In this document: one piece after another, positions 8,030 through 17,184 of the stretch | Layout: the number at the start of each line of letters is the position of its first letter | Numbering within the stretch: the first letter of the stretch is position 1 | NCBI RefSeq assembly: GCF_002802965.1 | Contig: NZ_NXGA01000001.1 | Coordinates: 2,382,932 to 2,446,931, forward strand | Length of the DNA stretch: 64,000 nt | Source of the DNA: Sporolactobacillus pectinivorans | GTDB taxonomy: Bacteria > Bacillota > Bacilli > Bacillales > Sporolactobacillaceae | Reading direction: 5' to 3' | Notes under the pieces: model-generated | Databases searched by the model: none | Seen by the model: only the letters and a program-made list of their open reading frames with translations | What the model was told of the DNA's origin: nothing | Position numbers and translations under genes: made by a program

Positions 8030-8662
8030 TCAGGACATAAACAGGCGGATCAATGCAGGAGAAATGTATGCTTCATAACTGCTGGCAGCAGCAACAATAC
8101 AGCCGGCAAAAAATAATAAAATCGCATAGCCTGTAATCTGTGGAAGCAAAGGTTCTCTGCGCGTTTTTATTAATAGCTGTCTGATAATTTTAAGCGAACA
8201 GACAACTGCAATCACTGAAATAAACAGGTCGCAGGGTATCAGAAGCAGATTTTGCGGGAAAACACTGACTAGCGCAGTCAGAAAACCATTTAGCCCCATC
8301 TGGCTGACAAGAAAACCAACAGTGAATCCAAGCACCATTCCCTTAACAAAAATCAGTATAAAAATAATCGGAAGTCCAATAACGGACAGGCCAAGTATCC
8401 AGATAAGGACAACATATTGCAGATCATTGAAGAAACTCTCTCGAAACAAAAGATAGGGATCAGCAATTTGCCCGTGGGAAAGTTCACCAAAAAATTGTTG
8501 CAGATAGTGAAAAAGATCATTTCTTGTCTCATAAGGCAGACTGTTGACAACAACCGCCCCAAAAATAATCCCCATTAAAAATAGTGCAATGACAAAAGTA
8601 TAAAGTGATCTGCAATCTTTCAGATGGTCTGTTAAAATTTTGGTGAATCTATTTCTGGACAT
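8030..8662 (-). CDS. spoIIM: Stage II sporulation protein M
   Basis: Part of the SpoIIDMP complex that drives engulfment septum thinning; SpoIIM is the scaffold membrane protein in the mother cell. The 210-residue product has five or so membrane segments, with the family's GIIFGAVVVNSL segment near 35 and the FVKGMVLGFTVGFLVSQ segment near 110. Start ATG 8662 has GGGGGA seven bases upstream; the longer frame to 8746 lacks one. Location next to fur matches B. subtilis. Confidence 0.93.
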   Translation of the reverse strand: MSRNRFTKILTDHLKDCRSLYTFVIALFLMGIIFGAVVVNSLPYETRNDLFHYLQQFFGELSHGQIADPYLLFRESFFNDLQYVVLIWILGLSVIGLPIIFILIFVKGMVLGFTVGFLVSQMGLNGFLTALVSVFPQNLLLIPCDLFISVIAVVCSLKIIRQLLIKTRREPLLPQITGYAILLFFAGCIVAAASSYEAYISPALIRLFMS

Positions 8663-8770
8663 AAGCAAATCCCCCTGCCGCTTTCGGATAAAATCTATTA
8701 TCCAGTCTATGAAAGACTTCGGAAAGCTATAACAGGGGGATGGCAATTATGAAAGATTTGAATAAACTTT

Positions 8771-9313
8771 TTATTTTTGTAAAGCGCGAAGTTGCATATA
8801 TTGAACAGCGTATACAGTCTTAGCATCGGCAATTTGATGGTCCTCGACCATGCGTGCAGCTTCTTCCAGCGTAACGGCATAAACTTCCAAAAACTCGTCT
8901 TCGTCCAAATGCTGTCTACCCGGAATCAAAGAATCGGTAAAATAAACATGCATCAATTCATCTGAAAAACCCGGAGACGAATAAAATGTAGACACTTTTT
9001 TCATTTTTTTGCACTGGTGACCCGTCTCTTCCTCCAGTTCACGCCGGGCCGCAATATCAGGATCTTCATCCGGTTCCAGTTTTCCGGCTGGAATTTCATA
9101 AATAATCTTACTCATCGGATATCGGAACTGCCTGACCAGAAGAAGTTTGCCCTCTTCGTCCGCAGCAATAATCGCAACGGCTCCCGGATGCTTCACCACT
9201 TCCCGGGTTGCGCTGCGGCCGTCGGGAAGGATGACCTTATCCAAAAAAAGATGCACTATTTTTCCATTGAATATTTCTTTAGATTCTATTTGTTTTTCCG
9301 TCAATCCATCCAT
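8771..9313 (-). CDS. nudF: ADP-ribose pyrophosphatase (Nudix)
   Basis: Hydrolyses ADP-ribose to AMP and ribose 5-phosphate. The 180-residue protein contains a full Nudix box starting GKLEPDEDPD near 75 and ending REL-EEETGH, plus the ADP-ribose pyrophosphatase hallmark Pro about 15 residues after the box (STFYSSPGFSDE). The N-terminal beta segment ESKEIFNGKIVHL is typical of NudF. Genomic position next to spoIIM/fur agrees with B. subtilis nudF. Confidence 0.92.
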   Translation of the reverse strand: MDGLTEKQIESKEIFNGKIVHLFLDKVILPDGRSATREVVKHPGAVAIIAADEEGKLLLVRQFRYPMSKIIYEIPAGKLEPDEDPDIAARRELEEETGHQCKKMKKVSTFYSSPGFSDELMHVYFTDSLIPGRQHLDEDEFLEVYAVTLEEAARMVEDHQIADAKTVYAVQYMQLRALQK

Positions 9314-9495
9314 AAGTCAGATGCGCCTCACTTTTTATACTGTTCCACTTCTACAATATCCGGATTCTTTTTTTAAGGCAAACATTAATTATTTTTCTTT
9401 ACCGCTTTTTCCGTGACTGATCCATGCATTTGATTTATAATTTTGTTTAGTGCTGCCTAAAAAAATATAAAATCAATCAGCAAGAGGGTTGCATC

Positions 9496-10755
9496 ATGCC
9501 TGGAATAAATCAAGAAATAGATAAAAAAAGTTATCCGCCGATATTGGAGCCACTGATCATTTCAAAGCCCTTCCGCGCTCTATGGATTGGCAACTCTCTC
9601 TCTGTTTTCGGTTCCTCAATCTCAGGCGTCATCATACCGCTTTTAGTGTATTCATTAAGCCACTCAACCGTCGCAATGGGGTTGATTATGACTGTTTACA
9701 TGCTGCCGAATGTTATTATTTTGCCTTTTGCAGGCATTTTTGTCGATAGATTCAATCGGGCCAAGATGATGAGATCTGCCGACATGATTCGCTGCCTGCT
9801 TGCCTTCACAGTGATGGTATTAGGACTTCGCGGACTGCTCACGATCCAAATGCTGACCGTGATTATGGCATTTCTCGGGCTTATGGATGGCCTTTTTCAG
9901 CCCGCTTTTTCGGCTTTACGTGCCACTGTATTTACACCCGAGATCAGGAATTCAGCCAATGCTTTGAATCAGCTCAGCGTACAGGGCATGCGTTTGTTCG
10001 GGCCGGCAATGGGCGGCCTGATTGTCGGTTTTCTTTCTGCACCCGTTGGATTTGGTGTAGACTCCGTAACCTTTCTTATTTCCTTTGTTTGCCTGCTTTT
10101 TCTGACCAAAGAAGGTCAGATTGTAAACAACGGGGGACCCGCGGAAAAAATCTCTTTTTTTCGTGAGTGTTTTGCAGGCATTCAGGTCATTATGAAAAAA
10201 ACCTGGCTTTGGGTCACCATACTCGCTTTCAGTTTTCTCAACATATGCACGGCCGGGGTTATCGTGATCCTCGTTCCCTGGCTGATTAACGTCCACGAAC
10301 ATTTTCCAGCCTACGTTTACGGACTGGTCATGTCAGGGGAAGCGGTCGGCGCCGCTCTGGCTGCCTTTATTTTTGGCATGCGAAAGGTCTGGCATTTTCG
10401 CGGATTCATCGCATACGGTGGCATCTGCATTGTCGGCCTGTCACTTTTCTTCATGCCTGTGATTCATTCAATCCCGCTGATTATCGCCCTAATGACCGCC
10501 GAAGGTATGGGAATGATGGCTTTCGGTCTCGTCTGGGAAACAAGCTTGCAAGAGCTTGTCGCCCCTGAGGCCTTTGGCAGGGTTGCCAGTCTTGATATGC
10601 TCGGATCCTTCGCCCTGCTGCCGGCAGGCTATCTCTTTACCGGCTGGTTCGCTAAAATCATCGGAGGCACTCTGGCCATGATGATCATGGGAACATTTGT
10701 TGTCATTTCAACAATGCTGATTTTATGTATCCCCGGCATACGAAATTTCGATTGA
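9496..10755 (+). CDS. MFS transporter (MFS_3-like)
   Basis: Major facilitator membrane protein of 419 residues with about 12 hydrophobic segments. The loop 2-3 signature appears as GIFVDRFNRAKMM near 80, and NALNQLSVQGMRLFGPAMGG near 152 is the motif of the MFS_3/enterobactin-exporter-like group, which contains macrolide, siderophore and drug exporters. Substrate unknown. It has an AAGAGGG-type ribosome site and stands alone between nudF (divergent) and tag (convergent). Confidence 0.85.
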   Translation: MPGINQEIDKKSYPPILEPLIISKPFRALWIGNSLSVFGSSISGVIIPLLVYSLSHSTVAMGLIMTVYMLPNVIILPFAGIFVDRFNRAKMMRSADMIRCLLAFTVMVLGLRGLLTIQMLTVIMAFLGLMDGLFQPAFSALRATVFTPEIRNSANALNQLSVQGMRLFGPAMGGLIVGFLSAPVGFGVDSVTFLISFVCLLFLTKEGQIVNNGGPAEKISFFRECFAGIQVIMKKTWLWVTILAFSFLNICTAGVIVILVPWLINVHEHFPAYVYGLVMSGEAVGAALAAFIFGMRKVWHFRGFIAYGGICIVGLSLFFMPVIHSIPLIIALMTAEGMGMMAFGLVWETSLQELVAPEAFGRVASLDMLGSFALLPAGYLFTGWFAKIIGGTLAMMIMGTFVVISTMLILCIPGIRNFD

Positions 10756-10775
10756 TTGCCACTCTCAATGACGTT

Positions 10776-11369
10776 TTAAATCATTTTGGAAATCGGTTCA
10801 TAGCAAAAACAGCTGGTCTCATGATCATTAACTATCCCGACAGCCTGCATAAAAGCGTAGCAAATTGTTTCGCCGACGAATTTAAAGCCGCGCTTTTTTA
10901 AGTCTTTGCTCATAGTTTTAGATTCGTCAGTAAACGCGGGAATTTTATCGTGTGAGCTGTAATGGTGCATCATCGGCTGGCCGCCTGTAAAGGACCAGAT
11001 ATAGTCACTGAACGGCTTCTCCTTCTCGACTTCAAGATACGCTCTGGCATTCACCACAATGGCTTGAATTTTACGACGATTGCGAATGATACCGGCATTA
11101 TTCATTAACTGCTCCTGCTGTTCCTCGGAAAAAAGAGCTATTTTTTCCGGATTGAATCCGGCAAAAGCTTTCCGGTAATTTTCTCGCCGTTTCAAAATGG
11201 TAATCCAGCTCAAACCCGCCTGCATCCCTTCGAGGCAGAGCATCTCAAAGAGGGTCTTGGAATCACGCTGAGGCCTTCCCCACTCTGTGTCATGATAAGC
11301 AAGATAGACCGGATCTGTTGTATTCCAGTTGCATCTTCTCAAATTGATGTTTTCGTTAGATTTATCCAT
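10776..11369 (-). CDS. tag: DNA-3-methyladenine glycosylase I
   Basis: Base-excision repair enzyme that removes 3-methyladenine. The 197-residue product has the Tag zinc site elements, the C of RRCNW near 11 with the H of YHDTEWG near 24 and the C-terminal H/C cluster (NDHETSCFCY), and the catalytic region GLSWITILKRRENYRKAFAGF. ATG 11369 has AGAAGGTGG upstream and is preferred to the in-frame ATG at 11390. Confidence 0.92.
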   Translation of the reverse strand: MDKSNENINLRRCNWNTTDPVYLAYHDTEWGRPQRDSKTLFEMLCLEGMQAGLSWITILKRRENYRKAFAGFNPEKIALFSEEQQEQLMNNAGIIRNRRKIQAIVVNARAYLEVEKEKPFSDYIWSFTGGQPMMHHYSSHDKIPAFTDESKTMSKDLKKRGFKFVGETICYAFMQAVGIVNDHETSCFCYEPISKMI

Positions 11370-11553
11370 TGGGCCACCTTCTAATTTCAATCCAGTTTTT
11401 CTAACACTTTACTACTGACAAAGCTGTTTAACTTTGCGGTTGTGATGCTGTAGATACATACTTTGAAAAAAGTACATCCATTTTCATCACACTACATGTG
11501 ACAAGGAAACAACAGTTTGTTAATTCTTATAATTTTGTTTTCGACAACTCTGC

Positions 11554-12081
11554 TTATCTAACACGATCAATGATCTGATCAGCAGCCTGAGAAGCCGTCA
11601 TGTTGCTGACGTCAATCTTTGTTGTATTCATTTTCTGATACAGATTCAACCTTGCAGCGCTGGCTTCCACTTGATCGATGGTTCTGATCCCCTTCTTCAC
11701 ATCATTCATGATATGTGATCTAAGAGCATCTTCGGAGCAAATGAGAGAAATTTTATAAAGATCGTATTCTTTTTTCAGTCGGGACAATATTTGTTCAAAA
11801 ATGCACTCCTGGTGAATTACCCAGCAAAAAATAATATAGTGAAAGCCCGAATTATTTAAGTAGGCATTTAACAGGTGTGTAATGTTATCAATGACCATTT
11901 TCTTATTCTCTTCCGTAATGATCCACGGATTCATCTTCCAGCACCAATCTCCATCTAAAAAAACACTCGGTTTTAATTTATCAGACACGATTTCAGATAC
12001 AGTGGTTTTCCCCACTCCCATCGTGCCGTTAATGATAATCAATTTTTTCATTGGACTTTCCATGTTATTTTTTTGTTCCAT
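11554..12081 (-). CDS. P-loop nucleotide kinase-like protein (AAA_33)
   Basis: A 175-residue protein with Walker A GTMGVGKTT near residue 19 and a Asp-Gly-Asp (FLDGDWCWKMNPW) after it, as in small kinases related to chloramphenicol phosphotransferase or gluconate kinase. Substrate unknown. Three in-frame ATG (12081, 12063, 12051) are possible; the last is closest to the P loop and has GGAAAG before it. Single-gene unit. Confidence 0.7.
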   Translation of the reverse strand: MEQKNNMESPMKKLIIINGTMGVGKTTVSEIVSDKLKPSVFLDGDWCWKMNPWIITEENKKMVIDNITHLLNAYLNNSGFHYIIFCWVIHQECIFEQILSRLKKEYDLYKISLICSEDALRSHIMNDVKKGIRTIDQVEASAARLNLYQKMNTTKIDVSNMTASQAADQIIDRVR

Positions 12082-12269
12082 ATTTTTGTTATTTCACCTT
12101 CCTACTTGACAGAGACCTTTCACGCATTGAGCTGTTCTTTTACTTTTAATGCACAAAGTCCAACTGTTTCTTTATCTTCTGGCCAAGCGAAAAGATTTTA
12201 CGTATTTTCCGCCATAAAGCCATTCAATTTTTTTTTACTTTTTACATACCTATGTCGTTCCCATATGCA

Positions 12270-12812
12270 TCAGCCAACAATTTCTGTTTTAAAAATCGCC
12301 TTCATCTGATTCAGAAAAATCTCATGGTGGCCGGTAAAGGTTGCCATTCCCCGGTTATGGGCGATCGTTCTATAGCCCCGAGAATAGGCTCCGTAGGCTG
12401 TCAGAAAATCACAGATGTCTGTACAGACACCGGTCAGATGTACGGTGTCAATATGACGAGCTTTCAAAATCTGATCGAGATTGGTACCAATGAAGGCGTC
12501 ATACTCCGGCTTCGGCACAAAGATTACGTTTGCTTCCTCATTGTACGCTTCGTACCATTCACCCAGTTTTCCATAGAGCTGCGCTCCCCAGCTGCCCTTC
12601 ACATTATGCGGTGGCCAAAGCTGAAAATGCGGGTCATTTTTTTCATGAGCATCCATACAGAAAATCACAAGATCTCCATTCCGATGAAATTGTTCCGCAA
12701 GATCAGTGATATATGGAACAATTCCCTGAGCCGGCTTTCCTGCAGTCAAACCGCCTTTGTCGTCCACAAAGTCATTGCTCATGTCAATAACCAGAAGTGC
12801 TTCTTTCGCCAT
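12270..12812 (-). CDS. Isochorismatase-family cysteine hydrolase (nicotinamidase-like)
   Basis: Cysteine hydrolase of 180 residues. The catalytic triad is visible: Asp10 (VIDMSNDF), Lys in VPKPEYDAF near 96 and Cys in LTGVCTDIC near 125; the residue pattern after the first Asp and the MDAHEKNDPHF motif near 55 resemble bacterial nicotinamidases (metal-binding D-x-H). Nicotinamide deamidation for NAD salvage is therefore likely but other isochorismatase-like amidases are possible. ATG 12812 has AAGGGG nine bases upstream. Confidence 0.78.
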   Translation of the reverse strand: MAKEALLVIDMSNDFVDDKGGLTAGKPAQGIVPYITDLAEQFHRNGDLVIFCMDAHEKNDPHFQLWPPHNVKGSWGAQLYGKLGEWYEAYNEEANVIFVPKPEYDAFIGTNLDQILKARHIDTVHLTGVCTDICDFLTAYGAYSRGYRTIAHNRGMATFTGHHEIFLNQMKAIFKTEIVG

Positions 12813-12983
12813 GCTCTTACACCCCTTCATTTATTTTCTGACCTTACTTTAGCAGTTTTCTCTACCAATAAGAAGTGATTTACAATAAAGAGTTATTTAA
12901 TTTTGCCGTTAAAATGATTGCACTCCTGTAGAAATTTGATAGAATAAAGCCATTAGAATGATTTGAAAGAGGGAAGTCTCATC

Positions 12984-13298
12984 ATGAAATCAATAGAATC
13001 TGTTGAAGAATTTCAGAAGCTGATCAACGGTCCAAAAACAGTCATCGTTAAATTCGAAACAACTTGGTGTCCGGACTGTAAACGGCTGAATATGTATGTT
13101 GATGATATCGTCAAGGACTTTAATTTCGAATGGTTCTCAGCCGATCGCGACAAATTCCCTGACCTCGGAAAAGACTATCAGGTGCTGGGAATCCCCAGCC
13201 TCCTGGCATTTAAGAACGGCGAGAAGACAGCACACTTGCGCGCGGATGACAAATCGCCGGAAGAAATCCGTGACTACCTGAAAACAGTAGAAGTATAA
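12984..13298 (+). CDS. Thioredoxin-family protein
   Basis: Cytosolic thioredoxin-fold protein of 104 residues with active site W28-C29-P30-D31-C32 in place of the usual WCGPC, cis-Pro in GIPSLLAF near 72 and no signal peptide. It resembles B. subtilis YdbP. Start ATG 12984 has GAGGGAAG upstream. Single gene ending at a bidirectional terminator. The PD dipeptide between the cysteines should change the redox potential relative to thioredoxin (inference). Confidence 0.83.
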   Translation: MKSIESVEEFQKLINGPKTVIVKFETTWCPDCKRLNMYVDDIVKDFNFEWFSADRDKFPDLGKDYQVLGIPSLLAFKNGEKTAHLRADDKSPEEIRDYLKTVEV

Positions 13299-13328
13299 AA
13301 ATTAATGGAACGTTCATCGAAAAGAATC

Positions 13329-13363
13329 AAAGGGCCGTTCAGCAAATGCTGGGCAGCCCTTTT
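13329..13363. terminator. Bidirectional terminator
   Basis: AAAGGGC ... GCCCTTTT with an inner CAGC/GCTG stem. Shared by the thioredoxin gene and the convergent CDF gene, whose stop codon lies in its 3' arm. Confidence 0.85.
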
Positions 13364-14312
13364 AATTATTTTTTATATGATGCGCACAATCAGAGTGACA
13401 GTCTGCATAATTAATTCCTTCAATCTGAATGGTTGAATGTTCCAGATTGTAGTTTCCGAGAATCCGTTCCACGTTTCGCAGCACTTCATCTCGATCCGCT
13501 CCTTCGGTAACCTTCAGATGGCAGCTTAGAGAGAGGAAGCCTGAAGTGATCGTCCATACATGAAGATCATGCAGACTGGCCACCCCATCAATACCGCTGA
13601 CTGCAAGACGGATTTCATCAAGATTAAGATTATCCGGTTTACTTTCCATCAGAATATTGACGGATTCTCTGGCAACCTGCCAGCCGCTTTTTAAAATGAT
13701 CAGCGAGACAATGATACTCGCAATCGGATCGGCCAGCTGCCAGCCCGTCAAAGCAATAACTACTGCCGCAGCAATTGCTCCCACAGACCCGAGCAGATCA
13801 CCAATCACGTGAATAAAAGCACTGTGCACGTTAAGGTTTTCCTTTGCTTCACCCTTCATTAGGATTCCGGCAACGGCCAGGTTGACAAACAACCCAATGA
13901 CGGCAATGATCAGCATCTCGGTACTTGCCACCTCAACAGGCCGTGAAAAACGAAGAACAGCTTCAACAACGATCCACGAGGATATTGCCAAAAGCAGAAC
14001 ACCATTAAACAGCGCGGACAGGATTTCAAATCTGCGATAGCCAAACGTCTTCTTATTATTTGCGGCGACTTTTGCTCCAACCAGAAGTGCTGTAAAGCTC
14101 AGGCCAAGCGAAATTGAGTCACTGAGCATATGGCCTGCATCGGAGAGCAACGCAAGGCTGTGGCTGAAAAGACCCCCGATGAATTCCACAACCATAAAAC
14201 CCGTGATCATGAGAAAACTGACAAGAAGTGCATTCCGATTTGCTGAATGACCATGCGCATGATCATCTTTTTTTAAAGATTTTATACTCTTTGAAAAATC
14301 TGTTGATTCCAC
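13362..14312 (-). CDS. Cation diffusion facilitator (CzcD/ZitB-type)
   Basis: Proton-coupled exporter of divalent metals, most probably zinc. The 316-residue protein has six membrane segments; the metal site residues occur in TM2 (SDAGHMLSDS near 60, HxxxD) and TM5 (HVIGDLLGS near 165, HxxxD), the zinc-preferring pattern. A His-rich N terminus (HAHGHSANR) and C terminus (CHSDCAHH) flank a typical cytosolic ferredoxin-like domain. No metalloregulator gene is adjacent. Confidence 0.88.
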   Translation of the reverse strand: MESTDFSKSIKSLKKDDHAHGHSANRNALLVSFLMITGFMVVEFIGGLFSHSLALLSDAGHMLSDSISLGLSFTALLVGAKVAANNKKTFGYRRFEILSALFNGVLLLAISSWIVVEAVLRFSRPVEVASTEMLIIAVIGLFVNLAVAGILMKGEAKENLNVHSAFIHVIGDLLGSVGAIAAAVVIALTGWQLADPIASIIVSLIILKSGWQVARESVNILMESKPDNLNLDEIRLAVSGIDGVASLHDLHVWTITSGFLSLSCHLKVTEGADRDEVLRNVERILGNYNLEHSTIQIEGINYADCHSDCAHHIKNN

Positions 14313-14509
14313 GTTTCAATCACCCGAATTCTAGCCTTTACCAATCTGACCCGGTTCAATCACGAGTTCACGGCACTAACATATGAACATCTACTCATAT
14401 GTTCAATATGTATCTTTTAAGGACAAATGTCAAGGAAAAATTAGTCTGCCAGATATCCTCAGGCTTTGCTATAATTTATTCATATTCCATGCAGAAAGGA
14501 AGTTGCGGC

Positions 14510-14899
14510 ATGCTTTTCTCCGGTATCAGCCATTGCGCCATCATTTGCTCTGATTACAGGAAGTCCAGGCATTTCTATGTGGACCTGCTTGGATTGGCTG
14601 TTATACGTGAAACTTACAGGGAGGAACGAAAATCATTCAAGCTTGATCTTAAAGTTGGCAGCTCATCTGGGCAAATCGAGCTATTTTCATTTCCTGATTC
14701 CCCGAAAAGATTATCATATCCCGAAGCATGCGGCCTCAGGCACCTCGCTTTTAATGTGGCCGATATTGAATTTGTGAGGGATTCATTGAATCGGAAAGGA
14801 ATCTTGACAGAACCGATAAGAACAGATACGTTGACCGGAAAAAAATTCACTTTTTTCAGAGATCCGGATGATCTACCCATTGAATTGTATGAAGCATAG
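14510..14899 (+). CDS. VOC-family (glyoxalase-like) protein
   Basis: Single vicinal-oxygen-chelate domain of 129 residues, similar to the lyase/dioxygenase-like YwkD group. The beta-alpha-beta-beta-beta repeats begin ISHCAIICSDYRKSRHFY; His in the first strand, Glu in GQIELFSF and Glu in LPIELYEA are candidate metal ligands. ATG 14510 has AAAGGAAG seven bases upstream; the open frame runs 37 codons further but without family similarity. Substrate unknown. Confidence 0.75.
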   Translation: MLFSGISHCAIICSDYRKSRHFYVDLLGLAVIRETYREERKSFKLDLKVGSSSGQIELFSFPDSPKRLSYPEACGLRHLAFNVADIEFVRDSLNRKGILTEPIRTDTLTGKKFTFFRDPDDLPIELYEA

Positions 14900-14981
14900 C
14901 TAAAAATCGTACCTCAACTATCTGGTTTATCTCAGTCCATGATAAAATATAAAAATAATCATTTATATTGGGAGGCTCACA

Positions 14982-15686
14982 ATGAGTGTACATATTGAAG
15001 CAAGACCGGGAGAAATTGCCGATAGCATTTTGCTGCCGGGTGACCCGCTGAGAGCAAAGTATATTGCAGAGACCTATCTTGAACATCCGGTCCAGTATAA
15101 TCAGGTACGCGGCATGTTGGGCTATACAGGATTGTTCCGCGGACAGCGAATTTCTGTACAGGGAACTGGGATGGGTATTCCTTCAATTTCTATTTACGTT
15201 AATGAATTAATACGCGACTATGGTGTGAAAAATCTTATCCGCGTCGGCACCTGCGGAGGAATCCAGAAAGACATTCATGTCCGCGATGTCATACTGGCGA
15301 TGTCTGCGGCAACGGATTCAGCGGTCAACCATTCCGTATTCCCGACTATGGATTTTGCTCCGACAGCAGATTTTAATTTATTGAAAAAGGCTTATGATCT
15401 TGGAACGAAACTGGGCGTTTCTTTGCAGGCAGGGAGCGTTCTATCGGCTGATGTTTTCTACAGGGACAACATGGATATCTTGAAGAAACTGGCCGGCTAT
15501 GGCGTTCTAGCCGTAGAAATGGAGACGAGCGCCCTTTACACGCTTGCCGCAAAGTACGGTGCTCATGCCTTGACGATTCTCACAGTCAGCGATCATGTGT
15601 TTACCGGCGACGATACAACGGCTCAGGAGCGCCAGACAACTTTCAATGATATGATCAAGATTGCATTGCAAACAGCTGTAAATTAA
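14982..15686 (+). CDS. deoD: Purine nucleoside phosphorylase DeoD-type
   Basis: Hexameric phosphorylase acting on adenosine and other purine nucleosides. The 234-residue protein shows the NP-I pattern: [14 protein letters not shown] at the start, [14 protein letters not shown] near 18, the phosphate loop RVGTCGGI near 86, EMETSALY near 178 and the catalytic Asp in TVSDH near 205. GGGAGG precedes the ATG. Complements the trimeric PNP at 4962, giving two salvage enzymes with different base preferences. Confidence 0.94.
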   Translation: MSVHIEARPGEIADSILLPGDPLRAKYIAETYLEHPVQYNQVRGMLGYTGLFRGQRISVQGTGMGIPSISIYVNELIRDYGVKNLIRVGTCGGIQKDIHVRDVILAMSAATDSAVNHSVFPTMDFAPTADFNLLKKAYDLGTKLGVSLQAGSVLSADVFYRDNMDILKKLAGYGVLAVEMETSALYTLAAKYGAHALTILTVSDHVFTGDDTTAQERQTTFNDMIKIALQTAVN

Positions 15687-15710
15687 TTGAATATTTTTTT
15701 GTTAATGTGC

Positions 15711-15742
15711 AGGGAGGACCGGCAATCAGCGCCGGCCCTCCT
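15711..15742. terminator. Terminator hairpin after deoD
   Basis: AGGGAGGACCGGC pairs with GCCGG-CCCTCCT around AATCAGC, with one bulged A. Lies between the convergent deoD and Nudix genes. Confidence 0.75.
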
Positions 15743-15747
15743 TATTG

Positions 15748-16215
15748 TCAGTCTTTAATTTTTGAAAAATAGTCTTGAAGGATCAGCTGAGAACTTTTTA
15801 AAAGATGTTCAGGTAAATCGGCCGGGTCACGGAATTCAAATTTTATAGATTCGGAGGGATCCACGATTAACATTCCTCTGAATGTCCGTGTATAATAAGC
15901 GATCGTAACTGCACAATACTGATCGCCATTCTGGGCAATAGAATATCCACGTGATCCCGTCGATCCTGTATAAACGCCAAGCAACCGGAGTTGGTCAATC
16001 TCCAGGCCGCTTTCTTCCCGAACTTCACGTTTTGCTGTTTCTTCCGTTGTTTCACCTAATTCCATTAATCCACCGGGAATGCCCCAGAAGTTTTCAGGAA
16101 ACCGGCGTTCCTGCAGCAGTATCCTGCCCCTGTCATCAGAAATGACTGCAGCTGCTCCAACGAGTATCAGCGGCCTGTGTCCGACCAGCTTTCGAATGTC
16201 CTCAATGTATCCCAT
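15748..16215 (-). CDS. Nudix hydrolase
   Basis: Single-domain Nudix protein of 155 residues with box GGLMELGETTEETAKRE followed by VREESGLE near 60. The N-terminal segment with IEDIRKLVGHRPLIL is typical of the YjhB/MutT-like group whose substrates include nucleoside di- or triphosphate derivatives; the substrate here is unknown. ATG 16215 preferred over an in-frame GTG three codons earlier because GAGGTGGGGG precedes it. Confidence 0.82.
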   Translation of the reverse strand: MGYIEDIRKLVGHRPLILVGAAAVISDDRGRILLQERRFPENFWGIPGGLMELGETTEETAKREVREESGLEIDQLRLLGVYTGSTGSRGYSIAQNGDQYCAVTIAYYTRTFRGMLIVDPSESIKFEFRDPADLPEHLLKSSQLILQDYFSKIKD

Positions 16216-16290
16216 TTCCCCCACCTCGCAGAAGCAAGTATATCACAGAATTCATGGGGATATCACAATCAGCGCGGGAAAAAGCGCCTT

Positions 16291-17184
16291 TCAAGCGGTC
16301 GCTCTGCGCGGACTTCTGCTTCGCGCCTGCAAAGCCTTCAAGGCATTAGCTGCCAGCAATCCAATCAGCAGAAAAGTTACCTTGCTCAAGTATAAATACG
16401 CAGCGCCGCTGATTAGTGCCACCAGTATGCCGAACACAATTTGTTCGTGATCCTTGGCCGGTGAAGTTGGGGGATCGGTCAGCATGAAAAAGGCAAGAAA
16501 CAAAGCCGCGTTGATATAGGGCATACGAAGCGCGTAGCCGGCATCCGTAACACCGACCAGACCCGCAATCATGAAGAAAAAGATGTACGTGGCAAGAAAA
16601 GCGAAAACAAGTGGAAATTTGTTGATTCGGTTTACAACATAAAATCCGCCGGCAATCAGGATAACGACTGTCCAGGCGGGTAGCATCGACAAACCGCTCC
16701 ACCAGCTTTCTCCAGTTGAAAAAAGGGTTGAACTGGCAAGCAGCCCAATCGCCGCAGGATTAAAAACCGGTTTCCTTTTATCTTTGAAGAGATGCTTGAA
16801 AGCAAGGGCAACCAGCGTCACAAACATAACCAAATACCATGGCACAGCCGGCCCGAGTATTCCCCCGATAATCAATCCTGTAACAAGTGCTCCATCAGAA
16901 AAATATTTTGGACGATAGGTCACATACGCAACGACAAAGTCCGTGAACACACCCGTCGCAATGGCGAGCAAAATATTCTTTAGTCCTCCAGAACTTTGAG
17001 GGTATGCCAGGCCGATCAGGGAGAGCATCAGTATGATCGAAAAAACAATACCCTTCGGTGATTTAATAAATTTACTGAAACTGAAGCTGTGCTTCTTACT
17101 TTTTGATGACTTTTGTCTTATTGCAGTCCTTGTTTCAGGGTGATAGGTTCGTGCGCTTTTCACGTTCGTATCTAATCGTGCCAT
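16291..17184 (-). CDS. RnfD/NqrB-like membrane electron-transfer protein
   Basis: Polytopic membrane protein of 297 residues with about nine hydrophobic segments. It keeps family segments of RnfD/NqrB: DGALVTGLIIGGILGP, HLFKDKRKPVFNPAAIGLL and FFMLTDPPTSP. The SGAT motif that carries covalent FMN in true RnfD/NqrB is not visible. It probably passes electrons from a quinol or cytosolic donor to the exported flavoprotein encoded at 18141. ATG 17184 has AAGGAG eight bases upstream; the apbE stop overlaps it. No other rnf genes are present. Role inferred from context. Confidence 0.72.
   Translation of the reverse strand: MARLDTNVKSARTYHPETRTAIRQKSSKSKKHSFSFSKFIKSPKGIVFSIILMLSLIGLAYPQSSGGLKNILLAIATGVFTDFVVAYVTYRPKYFSDGALVTGLIIGGILGPAVPWYLVMFVTLVALAFKHLFKDKRKPVFNPAAIGLLASSTLFSTGESWWSGLSMLPAWTVVILIAGGFYVVNRINKFPLVFAFLATYIFFFMIAGLVGVTDAGYALRMPYINAALFLAFFMLTDPPTSPAKDHEQIVFGILVALISGAAYLYLSKVTFLLIGLLAANALKALQARSRSPRRATA

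Noticed and set aside
8749..8822. 24-codon plus-strand frame with an AGGGGGA ribosome site upstream
   Set aside because: It overlaps the nudF 3' end in antisense and has no promoter or homology that I can see; probably chance.
9952..10302. Minus-strand ORF of 116 codons
   Set aside because: Shadow of the MFS transporter gene; charged, no family, no ribosome site.
12252..12878. Long plus-strand ORF of 208 codons
   Set aside because: It is antisense to the isochorismatase-family gene, which has catalytic motifs and a ribosome site; this frame has neither.
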